Shown here piece by piece: positions 1 to 11,093 of a stretch of DNA of 64,000 nt. The DNA is from Blumeriella jaapii. Lineage: Eukaryota > Ascomycota > Leotiomycetes > Helotiales > Drepanopezizaceae. Position numbers and translations under genes: made by a program. The stretch is taken from the NCBI GenBank assembly GCA_009599575.1, contig VWND01000090.1, positions 23,958 to 87,957 of the forward strand, read 5' to 3'. The notes under the pieces are model-generated. The model saw only the letters and a program-made list of their open reading frames with translations, did no database searches and had not been told where the DNA came from. The first letter of the stretch is position 1. Each line of letters opens with the position of its first letter.

Positions 1-1153
1 TACTTTTTTTTTTTTTTGCAATATTTTAATTCGTTTTTCCGCTGACGATATTTTTTTTTCTACGACGTCGCTTTCGACGTTGCTGCCAAGTTTTAAGTAA
101 AAGCCGTATAATATGCGAAAAGAAATAAAATCCGTAAAAGCGTGTATCGAGTTGTTATACGTAAATTCGGCTAAAGCAAGTTTTATAATTTAATCGTTTT
201 ATCGATAATCGCAATACGTGCGAAAATAAAATTTTAAAATTTGATTTTAACGTTTCGTGGCTATCGATTTAAAAATAAAAAGCGGTGTTTAATCGACGTT
301 GTATTTGTAGGTGAAATATTATTAAAAACCAGAATTTATTAGTGAAAACTGATTTTTTATTTATAATAATTTTTTTAAAACAGCCAAAATCTTTATAAAC
401 GTGTTATATAAATATTTTAGCCAAATTTAAGGCTAAAATCGTTTTTTGTATCGGTATATATTTCGACAGCTTCGTATATCGGTTTATTATAACGAATATA
501 AAATCGTAAACGCGATTTCGTTTTTTATTAAAAAGTAGACTCGTAATAAAATTTATAATTATTTTTTTCCAAGGTTTCGTAGGGGTCGAAAAAGGGGCTA
601 ATTCGCTATAGGGTCGGTGCTTTTTAGGCTTGTTTTTTTGGCATTTTCTATACGTATTAACGTAACGCTTTACGTCGCTTCGTAAACCAAGCCAAAAATA
701 CTTTTTTTCGATTAATTTTAGCGTTCGCCGAAAACCTTAATAGCCGGCGGTCGGATCGTTATAATTAATTTTTAATATTTCGTTTTTAATAGCGCTTTTA
801 TTCGAAATATACGCACGTTTTTTATAACGTAATAATTTATTTTGGCCTATACGCTAATGTTTTTCGGACCCGGCTCGATTGCTTTGCGAAGCCGATTCGT
901 ACGTTTTTTGTAATACAAAAGAATTAGATTTTTGTAATTTAAAAATAGTTTTGTAAATCGGTTTTGCTAGTTCGTTATTAGCCGTTTCGGATTATAGCAA
1001 TACAGCGGCTACGCTCCGTGATATATATTATTTGCAATTAGTAATATTAGTAAAAAACAGTCCGGCGAAAAAGCTTTTTATTTGGCTTTTTTCCGTTTGC
1101 TTTTTATTTTTTGATTCCGTTAACAAAAGCTTCGAATATTTATCGGCGCGAAA
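1..1153 (-). mobile_element. Gypsy-A, downstream part: integrase region of an old Ty3/Gypsy element, continuing off the left edge
   Basis: Read on the minus strand, this segment gives a degenerate Gypsy pol. After the end of the RNase H region comes an integrase zinc-binding segment (recognisable pieces LRYKKRAYISNKSAI, then YFWLGLRSDVKRYV and CQKNKPKK), followed by the start of the catalytic core (FSTPTKPWKKI). The order matches Ty3/Gypsy integrases. Many stops are TAA or TAG, and CG dinucleotides survive while CA and TG are scarce, as expected after RIP. The frame is continuous with the RNase H region at 15742-16100 once the intervening 14.6-kb insertion and one CGAAA copy are removed. The rest of the integrase and the 3' LTR lie outside the window. 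Confidence 0.85.
1149..1153. repeat. Target-site duplication CGAAA, left copy (Gypsy-B)
   Basis: CGAAA directly precedes the LTR beginning TGTGACGAT and is repeated exactly at 15737-15741 after the distal LTR. A 5-bp duplication is usual for Ty3/Gypsy integrases. Confidence 0.9.
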
Positions 1154-1419
1154 TGTGACGATCTAATCAGTCGAAGGGCTGGAAGATCAGTCAACTGGTC
1201 GCCGAGTTCACATAATATAAGAAAACGAGCCTTTGGTTCTGTAACAAAAATATTCATTTAGAATCAATAATTGCAAAAGGCAGAAATTGCTAAAAGGAAA
1301 AAGCCTTATATATATAATAATTTTTATAATTAATAAGAAACCCATCAGAAAACCAAAAAGCTTGCAACTATACGTAATTACTAGGGTGATACGAGGGGCC
1401 AAAAGAGTGAATCGTCACA
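1154..1419 (-). repeat. Gypsy-B 3' LTR
   Basis: This 266-bp LTR is bounded by the perfect inverted repeat TGTGACGAT / ATCGTCACA. It matches 15471-15736 in length and, apart from dozens of transitions, in sequence. The coding-like small ORFs in both LTR copies are shadows. Confidence 0.9.
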
Positions 1420-1431
1420 CTATCCCTCCGT
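1420..1431 (-). other. Gypsy-B polypurine tract
   Basis: On the minus strand, ACGGAGGGATAG abuts the 3' LTR start TGTGACG. This is the expected place and composition for the plus-strand priming site. Confidence 0.65.
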
Positions 1432-1662
1432 CCGAAAAAAGCGCGTCCTCGAGCTTTTATCTATTGGTACGTCGCTATCCAAATGATCGTACGAGTTCAA
1501 ATCTTCGAAATACGCTTTTAGCCAGTTTACAAGTTTTGCAAAAAGACCGGGAAGCTTTTTATGCGTCAAATGAAAATCGCGCATTTTCAGGAAAGCGTAT
1601 ATAAAATCAAACGCGGAGTACCACGTGAAATTTTTATTTAAGCTTACCCAAAAAGCTTTGTA

Positions 1663-3142
1663 TTAAAAAATCTTCCGCTGTATTCGACAAGCGATTAATT
1701 CTTCGATTTCGTATTTAAGCTTATTAATTATATTAATAGATTTAAAAATTAAATTAACCTGATTTGAAAGCGCGTCGTTAGCTGTTTTACGCAGTCGATT
1801 AGCGTAAAAAACTAAATGTACGTTTATAATATTAAAAAGGTCTAGCTTAAAAGCGTTGTCGAAAATTTTAGCTACAATTTTAAAAGAGCCGTTTGTAAAA
1901 TTATCGAGCTTACGAAAAGGCCGGAAGATCGAAAATAAACGCATATCGAGTTATACGTAGTCGCCAACGTTAAAATCGATCGCGCGGCGAAACTTATTCG
2001 CATTTTTTTATTTTATCGTAGGCTTATTAAAAATGCGATTTAGCGAAATTCCAGGCGTCGTAATAACGGCGAGCGTACGCACGAGCTTCGTTTGCGTTTA
2101 GCTTGTATAAAAAATTGAAAAAAAGGGAAATATCGAGCTTTTAGTTTCAATTAATATAGGAAGTATAATCGTATACAATTTCAAAAGGTGAAAAGCCATT
2201 TAGATTTTTGTGAAAAAAAACCATTTGAGCGAAATCTATTATTGAAAAAAATTCGCTCTAATCGTTTTAATAAAAATTTACGAAAAGTCGAAAGCGTTTT
2301 TGCAAATATTAATTGTAAATTTCGATTTGACCGTCGGTTTTAAAATAAGCGGCTGTCGAAAACTTCAATTGCGTATCGAATATTTTGTTTAATTCAAACC
2401 AGAAAGTAAACCAATATTAAAAGCTACGATCGCTAATAATACTTTTTAAAAGGTTAAAATACTTGTATACGTGGAATATATACAATTTGGCAAAGCTTCG
2501 AGCGTCGATATTTTTATGGTAAAAAATCGAAATAGCCTGTTTAAAAAAGCGATTTATTACTACGAACACGTTATCGTAACCGTATTTGTTTTTATTAAAG
2601 CTGCAAAAGTTTATTATAACGTATTTTTAAAAATGGTCAAAAACAGAAAAAAGCTGAAAAAGGCCGGAGCGCTTATTTTTTAAAACAAAACTTTTTCGAT
2701 AAGCGTAGCAGTTGCGATAGTATTATTTTACAAAAGCTATTATACCTCGCTAATAATATTAGTCCGAAAGCAATTGCGTAGTTTTACGAGCGCTAAAATA
2801 AACGGTAAAAATCTGGTCGTGTATTTTTCGTATAAAAGCTAAACGAAAATGATCGACGTCTGGTATTATTAAGCGACCGTAATATAGCAGCAAATCGCGT
2901 TTAAATATATACGAAGTATTATTAGCGTCGTTTCCTTTTGTAGCGTTTCGTACAACTTTCTTTCGGAAGGCTATCAGACTGCTAGCTGTGCGATTAGCGT
3001 AAAAAAGCTGGTCAACGATACGAAGTGCGAAAAAATCAGCTATTTCAACGATAAAAACAGCTGTTTCGGAGGCCGTGAAAAATCGAAGTTTTTCAGTTAA
3101 AAAGCGGTAATCGATTTGATCGGCTCGGAAAAGGGTTTGCAA
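1663..3142 (-). pseudogene. Gypsy-B integrase (degenerate)
   Basis: At 2759-3142 the minus strand encodes the end of RNase H and the integrase zinc-binding region, including LLLYYGRLIIPDVDHFR and IHDQIFTVYFSARKTTQLL, a close match to the Gypsy H2C2 segment. At 1663-1944 it encodes the C-terminal segment (RPFRKLDNFTNGSFKIV, then AFKLDLFNIINVHLVF), which matches the conserved integrase tail of chromodomain-type Gypsy elements. The core between them is broken by many stops. No function is expected. Confidence 0.85.
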
Positions 3143-3299
3143 GCGCTAAATGCGTTTAAAAGAGTTTTGGCGGTCGAATTCGTTCGTACGACGTGTTAAT
3201 ACGTTAGTTAAAAAATTGTATTTACCTGGTTTGTACGTAATAAGAAAATTATAATCGGCGAGAAGCTCGGCCCAGCGTGTTTGTCGAGCGTTTAAAAGC

Positions 3300-4750
3300 T
3301 TAAAAGTTATAAAGTATTTCAAGGTTTTATAATTAATAATTATTTTAATTTAATAAACTAAGCTAGCTAATTCAATACGAAAGTTGCCTAGAAATCTTAC
3401 GATTGCGAATATTTTTTTGTCGTGTACGACGTAGTTCAGCTTTGCGAAGGCTATGGTTTTGCTAAAATAAGCGACTGAAAGCCAGTCGTTATTATGGAAT
3501 TGTAAAAGCACAAAAGCTATTACGCTGTCGGAAGCGTCAGTTTTTAATATGCAGAAAAGGTTTTGCTTATAATATTATAAAACTGGTGTAATAATAAAAG
3601 CTAGTGTAAAAAAATCGAAACTTTTTTGACATTTAAAAATGAAATTGAAAACGTTAGCTTTAATCAAATAAACCAGAAGTTTTGCAATTATACCGTAGTT
3701 TCGAATAAAACGTCGGTAGAAGTTACAAAAACCAAAAAAGCTTTATATATCTTTTATAATAATAGAAAGCTTCTAATAAACGATTACGGAAACTTTTTTT
3801 GAATCTACCTCTAAGCTTTTAATCGAAATAATAAAACCTAAGTAACGGGTCCGAATAACGTTAAATTTAAACTTCCGAATATCGGCCTGTAATTTAACGT
3901 TAGCGAGCTTTTGAAACACTTTGCGAACGTATATAGCGTGTTTTAAAAGATCGGACGAATAAATAAAAATATTATTTAGGTATATAATGTAAAAATCGTT
4001 TAAATAATCGAAAAAAACGTCGTTTATATAGCGTTAGTAAATTGCGGATTTATTAATAAAGCCAAAAGGTAGTATTTTGCATTTATAAGCGCCGTAACGC
4101 ATACGAAACGTCGTCAGTTTTTTACTGGCGGGATTTATTCGAATTTTATAAAAAACTTAACGAATATCGAGCTTCGTAAAAATTCGTGCTTTCGAAAAAC
4201 GAGCAAAAGTCTTATCGATAAAAGAAAGAAGGTAGCGATTTTTACGAATAACATTATTAAAAGCTTAATAATCGATACAAAAGCGTAGTAAACCGTCGGG
4301 TTTTTTGGCGAAAAGCATTAGAGCAGCGAAAAAAGCGGTAAAAAGTTCGATAAAGCTTTTGTTAAGATTATTTTGCAAATAAATTTTAATAATTTCGAGC
4401 TTTGAAATCGATATCTTATATAAAAAAGTGTATTTTAGCTTTTTTTTATTTATAATAAGCTCGATTTTATGGTCGTAGGGCCGGTAAAAAGCTAGCTCGT
4501 TATTAGCGGCCTTAAAAAACACGTGTTCGAAGTTTTTGTATTTCGGAGAAAAAGATTCGAAAAAAGGTTTATTCGAAGTTAGCTTTACTAAGCTAATTAA
4601 AAAGATCGAAATCGATATTTCGTTGGTTTTGAAACGTTCGAAAAGACTGTAAGATTAGGTTTTAAAAAAAGTGTTATACGTAAGATCGTTTAGTATTTTG
4701 TCGATTTCGTACAAAAAGATTGAAAACATTTTAATTGTTTTTTTTCTGGA
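3300..4750 (-). pseudogene. Gypsy-B reverse transcriptase and RNase H (degenerate)
   Basis: The segment 4265-4522 contains the start of the Gypsy RT (YRPYDHKIELI, then LFAKKPDGLLRFCIDY). The catalytic YLDD box is at 3971-3982 on the minus strand but reads YLNN, so both catalytic aspartates have become asparagine, as G-to-A changes would do. RNase H remnants follow to about 3,300. The enzyme cannot be active. Confidence 0.85.
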
Positions 4751-5462
4751 AATCAGTTTAAAAGCGTGTGTAATAATTTGGCAGATGGAAATTAAATAAG
4801 CAATAAATTAAAAGACTTATTTTCGAATTAGTTTAAAAGATTTAAAAAATAGCTTATCTGAATTATCGATTATATTAAGCTAAAAGGCTATCGCGGCGAA
4901 GGCCTTTTTTTGGTTTTTGATATAATTGTTTTTCGTAAAACGAAAAAGCTGTTTTGACGAAAAAAAAAAAAAAAAAAAAAGTAGAAATAATAAAAAAAAG
5001 ATCGGCAGCCTGGGAAAATAATGTAATTTTTTATATTATTTTATTGGCGTCGCTATCGAAATTAATACCGCGAATGAAATTCGATTTTTTCGCGTTTCGC
5101 ACAGCGTCGTAAGTCTGCCACAATTGGTCAAAGTTTTTATTACGTTTTACAGCGTCGTTTTAATGGCGAAATTAAATTTTTCGAAGGTGCAAATAAAAGA
5201 TTTTAATACAACGAGCGTAAAAGGCTGTAGGGGGGTAAAACTTCGGCTAATAAAGCTTGCGTTTATTATAATTTAATAAAACTTGGTATTCGGCCAACCA
5301 AGCTTTTTTTAAAATTATATCATAATTTCCGAAGTTGATAATTAAAAAAAAAATAAACAATTATATTCGATTGTTAATAATAAAGTTGAAAAGCGTAAAA
5401 TATGTAATTGAATAGCTACGAGCTTTATTATACTTTTTTATAAGAAAAGAAGCCGGGAAAGA

Positions 5463-6481
5463 TTAAATTAAAAGTTTTAAAAAAAAAAAAAAAGATTTAA
5501 TTAGCGCCGAATCGATTAACGTATAACCGTTCGTTTTAAAGTCGGCGAGTGTTTTCATTTTGTACGAAAGGCCATTTTTAATAAATATAACGGAAATTGT
5601 TAATAAATCGTTATTAAAAAATTTTCGAACGTTAAAATAACGTATATCGCGCAATACGCTTAAAAAGAAGGCTTTGCTTAAACCTGGGCGTTTTTCCGAC
5701 TGGCGGGAAAGCTTTCGATTTTTTCGTATGCGTTTTGAAAATCGTTTGAAAAAGGATTTTCGTTTTTATTATTATTATTAAAAAGCGAATTTTCGGCCGG
5801 CTCGATCTCGTTTATACTTATTAGCTTGGGAGGGCTTTTAAATAGAACCGAAGGTCGGTCCGTAAAAAGTCGTGCAAATTGGCCTCGAACTTTTTAATAT
5901 GAAATAAAAAACGAGCGTTGTCGTTGGTCCGATCGAAAAAAAAAAACGCCAAAGGGAGCGTTTTAGCGTAAAAAAGAAAAAAGAACAAAAGGCTAAAAAA
6001 AAGCTTATAAAGCATTTGAACGACTTTCGTACGTACGATTTGATTCGTAATACGTTTTGATTAAAAACTTACCATTTTAATAAATAGTAAATTTGGTTGA
6101 AAAGCGATTCGCGTATAAAATTCGTTCAGCTAATTGATTTTGTTTTTTTGTCGAACGGCGGTAAGCCAATTTTTAAAAGTTGTTATACGCGCTTATTTTA
6201 AGTACAGCTTTTTTTATAAACGCTTTAGTATTTTATCGCGAAAAGCGTTTCGAAGTTGTTTGTCGGTTCGTATTTAAGCGTTCGCTGCGAAAATGGAAAA
6301 TCGCAGATAAAATCGCTAAAAGTCGTCGTACGTATTTATTGCAAGCATTTTAAATTCGTTTTCCGTTTTTTAAACGTCTGAAAAATCGGCTAGGAAATCG
6401 GCGATTTTTTTTATTAATTTTTCGAAAGATATAAAATCGAAACGGTCTAAAATACGCGGAATTAAAAACTTTTTTGCTACG
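5463..6481 (-). pseudogene. Gypsy-B Gag C-terminal part and protease remnant
   Basis: Near 5,480-5,600 the minus strand reads KMKTLADFKTNGYTLIDSAL, resembling the fungal Gypsy protease context in which ADSGANG surrounds the catalytic aspartate; the aspartate remains but the following SGA is lost. Upstream, 6370-6481 encodes a Gag piece (KKFLIPRILDRFDF) whose frame continues on the far side of the Copia insertion at 14,670. Between them are only short broken Gag-like fragments. Confidence 0.6.
6477..6481. repeat. Target-site duplication CTACG, left copy (Copia)
   Basis: CTACG precedes the Copia LTR at 6482 and is repeated exactly at 14665-14669 after the distal LTR. Confidence 0.9.
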
Positions 6482-6783
6482 TGTCGTGCATAGCCGAATA
6501 GTCGGTAGGAACCCTCACCGGAGGCTGGGACGGATGAATTGTATGCAGTAAGATGTTTCTTATATTGTTCTAAGTCTGACTGGCGAGCTCTCCGCAAAAG
6601 ACGGAAGGTTCGGGCTCGCTTAGTCAGTCGCTCGGAAAAACTAGTCTCCGAGAAGACTCGTTATCACGTGACTACGAGCCTTTCCGAGCTCCAGGAACAT
6701 CTAATTACTGAAAGCGTACAGAAAAAATAAATCTGGAACAAAAGAAATAAAAAGAAATAAAAAAATGTAAATATAGCGCAACA
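6482..6783 (-). repeat. Copia 3' LTR
   Basis: This 302-bp repeat starts TGTCGTGCATAG and ends GCGCAACA on the plus strand. The matching copy is at 14363-14664. Confidence 0.92.
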
Positions 6784-6793
6784 CATCCCCTAG
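6784..6793 (-). other. Copia polypurine tract
   Basis: On the minus strand, CTAGGGGATG lies directly before the 3' LTR start TGTTGCGC. This is the normal location of the priming tract. Confidence 0.5.
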
Positions 6794-7000
6794 CTGATTG
6801 CCAATCCGGCGATCAGCTATTCTCAAAGCGCGGGAAGGTCCTTTTGTCGTCCGAATGCGGCCGTAACGCGATATTGCAATATTCATATAGCTTGTTCACA
6901 TTTTTGTCGTTGCGGAGCGTAAATAAAGCCAATTCAGCTTAAATAAGCGTTTCGTCGCTTTTGAAAATCTTAACTTCTTTATCTCCTTACCAGTTTTCTA

Positions 7001-7747
7001 ATGGATTTAGGCTTCACTATCTTAATCAGAAACATCGATATAGCCTTTCTCATACTCAAAAAAGGTCGTCCGCGTAGCTTCACGCGACAAATTGGTTCAG
7101 CTCCTCGGACTCCCAATCCTCGGCGCTTGCGCAATCGGAGTTTTGCGAAGTCTATTTTGCGCAATCAGTCGGCCTTTTCGGCCAATTCGTTTCTTTTTAA
7201 CCCTTTCGAAAAGGGCGACCCTTTCGATATCTCGTTTTTAAACGGTTTTCTCGGAGATCCATACTTGCCCGGCCTCGAAAATGCCGATATGGCGCCTGGA
7301 AGTGGGGGAAACGCTGCTGGCGGTGGAGGAGCTACTGGCGCTGGTCTCGGTCCTGGTGGCACTCCCGGAAAGGGAGGGCAGAACACTGGCGCCTTTGGAG
7401 AGGGAGCGGCCGGGGGTCACCAGGGCGAAGGGACTGGAAGTGAAGATAACGACGATGATCGTCCTTTAAAACGCGCTCGCACCGGGGCCAAAAAGCCTGC
7501 CATTCCTAGGCCTCCCAACCTTACTCCTTGTGTGACCTGTGTTGCTCGCGGAGCAACTGGAAACCTAGACTACGACTGCCTGTCGAACTTGGCTGAAGCT
7601 CGTTGCTATCGGTGCTACGCAACCAGCACGTCGTGCATTCCGGCCGACGCGAACGTTTTGGCTGCGTGGTCTTCCGTTCTCAAAGCTCGGGTTGACAAGG
7701 TCACTAAAGCGGTCAGTTTTATCGAAAAACTCTATCGTCCCTGCTGA
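7001..7747 (+). CDS. Antisense accessory ORF of the Copia element, six-cysteine protein
   Basis: An intact 248-codon ORF starts with ATG at 7001 and runs opposite to gag-pol, tail to tail with the end of RNase H and just inside the 3' LTR. It has a basic N-terminus (to about residue 55), a Gly/Ala-rich linker (about 95-145), an acidic patch and a KRAR stretch. It ends in a cysteine-rich domain spaced C-x2-C-x12-C-x8-C-x2-C-x6-C (CVTC, then DYDC, CYRC, CIP). The spacing is like a fungal Zn(II)2Cys6 cluster with a longer first loop. A helical segment follows (VLKARVDKVTKAV). Its GC content is well above the flanks. The same frame continues to 8224 through stops, so the ancestral protein may have been longer. 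Function is unknown; zinc or nucleic-acid binding is inference. Confidence 0.6.
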   Translation: MDLGFTILIRNIDIAFLILKKGRPRSFTRQIGSAPRTPNPRRLRNRSFAKSILRNQSAFSANSFLFNPFEKGDPFDISFLNGFLGDPYLPGLENADMAPGSGGNAAGGGGATGAGLGPGGTPGKGGQNTGAFGEGAAGGHQGEGTGSEDNDDDRPLKRARTGAKKPAIPRPPNLTPCVTCVARGATGNLDYDCLSNLAEARCYRCYATSTSCIPADANVLAAWSSVLKARVDKVTKAVSFIEKLYRPC

Positions 7748-8224
7748 TCGATTCCTAGGATATAACGATCATTTTCTATCCTACGGTCAAGGCGGCTTTA
7801 AAAGTGCAAAAAAGTAAGCCTCCAAGTCGGTCGTAACTCAGAAGCAAAACTAATAAACACAGAGCGTATCACTGACGCGAAGCTCGCCGCGGCTCGTAGG
7901 GTTCCTTAGACTCCTGCTCCTCGAGTGGAAACTCTTACGCCTGCTCCACGTGCTGGCGGAATGGGGCCTGGCCACGACCCACCAGAGAATGCTTCCGTTC
8001 CTGGAGGTTCAGAAGGGAATCTCGCGGCGACCCTTTTGCCAAACGTCCCTGGTCCTCAGCCTGGTGGAGCTCCGCAAGAAGGAGGGAATGTTCCGGCTGC
8101 ATAGCCGGCGGCAGCCGTTCCTGGAAGGGCTATCGGGGGGTTTATTCCAGGTCTGACTGTCGCGGAGCGTCGTGCGCGGGTTGTTGTTTTGGCGGGTTAT
8201 ATTTTTGACCTTTTGCAAGACTGA
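7748..8224 (+). pseudogene. Decayed 3' extension of the antisense ORF
   Basis: The frame of the ORF at 7001 continues to TGA at 8222-8224, interrupted by TGA (7745), TAA (7763, 7799), TAG (7907) and TAG (8102). Between the last stops it reads like protein (Pro/Gly-rich PGPQPGGAPQEGGNVPAA, then GLTVAERRARVVVLAGYIF). Single C-to-T or G-to-A changes could explain several of the stops. The stretch 7748-7860 is less coding-like and could instead be an intron or a genuine 3' region. Confidence 0.45.
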
Positions 8225-8249
8225 GCGGTCTGGTTTTGGGTTTTTGGGT

Positions 8250-10415
8250 TTGCTTGAAAGATGGTTTTTGCTATGTTTTAAATTTTAATAAAAGTTTGTT
8301 TAAATGAGTGTACGCCTGCAAAGTGCAAGCTTTTCAGCTCGATTGGTCGAGCTTCTCGACAAGGCTCCGAGAATCCCGTAGATTAAGGAGTTTGACGAAA
8401 CTTTCGTGCTTTTATCGGGTCAGATTTTTGGTGAAACCGTCTGCGTACATCTTATTTGTTAGAAGGTATATGATTTTGAACTTTCTATTTTGGTACTTCT
8501 GGCGAATTCATATATTGCTTATATCGACGTGGCGGAGCTTCGTAGAGATTCTCTTTTTGTCTTCTACGATTAATCTGATCGTTTGCTAGTTGTCGCAATA
8601 TACGTTCCACTTAGGAATAACATCGAGTCGAAGCTCTTTGAAAAAACGTTGGAATGCTATTATCTTTTTTACGGTCGCCACATAAGCAAATAGCTCCGCT
8701 TCAGTGGAAAAAATGGTGACTATATCTTGTCGTACAGCTTTCCACAAAATGGCACTTCCGAAAAAAAAAAAAAATATAACCTTAAAAGGATTTCCGAGTT
8801 TCTGAGTCGTCGGCGAAAAAGGCGTCGGTGGAAACTATTAATTGGTTCTCCCGCTTCTCCCGACTGTAAACGATCCTTAGGAACTTTGTTTTATAAAGAT
8901 ATCGAAGCGTCCAATTGGCTGCCTCGAAATGTTGGAGACTTGGGTTGGTAAGAAAGTAAGAAAGCTGAAAGGCTGCGAAGGCCACGTCGAGTCGAAGCAT
9001 AATAGCCGTGTACAAAATTGAACCGACCTTTTTTTGATACTCCTTGATTTGCGGAGGCGTGGCTACGCCTGGGTTTTTAACAAATTCGCAGGTTGGGAAA
9101 GGCGTGCTTGAAAAACGCCCTTTGCATGTATTAAACTTCGTAGCGATCTTTTCGATATACGAGTCGTGGAGCAGAAAGACTTTCTTTTTTTGTCTGTTTC
9201 GTAAAATACGGACTCCGAGAAAGTAGTCCAGATCTCCTATACTTGTAAGCTCGTAGGCCTTTTTCAGACCGAGAATGATTTCGTCGGCTTTTGACGAATA
9301 GGAGGCGTGGTATAAAACTTGAATATCGTCGACGTAGAACGCCACGTACACGCTCCGCATCTCGTTGGCGAATATACAAAGCTCTTCGCCCATTGGTTCG
9401 AGCTTTAGCTTTTTTAAAATGTTGGCAAATTCGCCGTATCATAAAGCTGGAAAATCCTTTAACTTATATAAAGCTCGGTTTAGCTGTATCACTATACCTG
9501 GTTGTTTGAATCCATCAGGCAGATTGCACGTAATTGGCTCATTTCTGGAGTTTCGTTTTGCATTAACGAAAGCATTAACCATATCGAATTGCTTGATTTC
9601 TAGATCGAAATGGGCCGCCAGCGCTATAATCGTTCGGAAAAAACGGGCTGCGAGTGTAGCTGCGTATATAGAAAAAATTAAAGCTTCGTTTTGAAGGTCT
9701 TCTCTCACGACTAGTTTCGATCTGCACCGCTGCAATTCGCTTAAGCTGTTCGTTTTGTATATGAAGACCTATTTGAGTGGAATAGGCTTTATGATTTTAT
9801 TCCTTTTAACAATTCTCCAGCACTTTCTGATCTTCAAATTCTTAATCTCGGTCTTTGCTTCCTCTCTGAACTGCTTTCCTATCTGATAGTTTTTTAATTC
9901 GTTCCAGTTTCTTAGAGCCTTCGGAAGATTATTCCGATGTTGTTTTGGTCGAAAAGTTGAATGTTTTTTACCGACTCTTCTCTCATCGAAGCCGCCACTA
10001 CTGCGTGGACAGCCTGAAGATCTTTTCCATTCATCTGAATCGGCTCGTTTGTCCAAAACGTATAAACGAATTCGTCGATCTGTTGTTTAGTGGATGGAGC
10101 CACTGGTTGAAAAATTTCGCATACCGTGGCGTACACTTCCGGTTTATCCGGCCAGTATGAAGTGGAATCTGTACGATTTCGTTTGGCAGTCTCTGGAATC
10201 AACTGCTTTTTATCGCTTATCGGAAACTTCGATTTGTTTTTTTTACTTTTTTTGAATGGTGCCTTCTTTTTAGTAGTCAGCTTTGGAGAAGCTTCCAAAA
10301 GCAATCGTTCAGGTGGCTGCTTTATTTTAAGTCGATCTGGCGTCTGATCTGCCGGGCGATGGCTTTTAATTATAACTTGAGGGATTGAATTGCGCGCTTC
10401 CTCGTATAGGGCCAT
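8250..10415 (-). pseudogene. Copia reverse transcriptase and RNase H (broken)
   Basis: RT starts near 10,056 (NWNELKNYQIGKQF, then CWRIVKRNKIIKPIPLK). It continues through IKQFDMVNAFVNA and LPDGFKQPGIVIQLNRALY (9439-9735) to the catalytic box YVDD in AFYVDDIQVLYHAS (8782-9393). RNase H lies at about 8,290-8,710 (FSTEAELFAYVATVKK, then TKLRHVDI and NKMYADGFTKNLTR). Several frame changes and stops separate these pieces, but the RT aspartates are kept. The stretch 10,056-10,415 is the charged linker before RT. Confidence 0.9.
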
Positions 10416-11093
10416 TTCTATGCCCGCGCCGAAGAACCTCCTGAAGCTTTGCTCTGCTTTATTCTGTCCTGCAGTAATGAGTTTTGCTAGTCTGTTACTT
10501 CTTCTTGGACCTCCATAACCTTCTGACGCTTTTATCGCGTCGGTCAGAGTATTTCGGATATGCTTTGCATACTTCCGACTGATAACTAGTCCTGAAGATT
10601 AAGACTGGTCGGTAATAGCTTTGTCGAGAAGGCTTTTATAGGGGACCATCACCCCCGAGCTCTGGACGTCTGAATCGACCGTAAAGGGAGGCTCGATCGC
10701 CTCGACCTCCATTGGGTCTTCCACCCCCGAGGATTTGGCTTCCTCTGGGATGTCTAAATCTATTGGTATTAAAGTGTCCTTCTCTTCTACCGTAGGCTTT
10801 GAAGGTCCATCAGGGGGGCCTGAAATCGGTCCTGGTCCTGATAGCGGCTCCGGTGGAGAAAGACTTCTATTCCCTTTTATAGAATCTGGAGGTTGCTCGT
10901 TTTGTGATAGTGGCTCTTCCTTTGTATCACCCTTCTTTCAGCACACCGAGTTTTGCTAGTCTGCGCCGCCACTAAGACCGCCCGCTAGTGTCTGATACTT
11001 AGCGTTTTAAGCTTTTTCGTTTTCCGCGTCTTCGATAAACTCCACGGTCTTCTGAAGCTTTAGTTTAGTCATGGGACTTGGACTTTCAGCCTC

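Noticed and set aside
1208..1402. Similar 64-codon ORFs at 1208-1402 and 15525-15719
   Set aside because: Both lie in the LTR pair of Gypsy-B and are not genes.
6539..6730. Similar 63-codon ORFs at 6539-6730 and 14420-14611
   Set aside because: Both lie in the Copia LTR pair.
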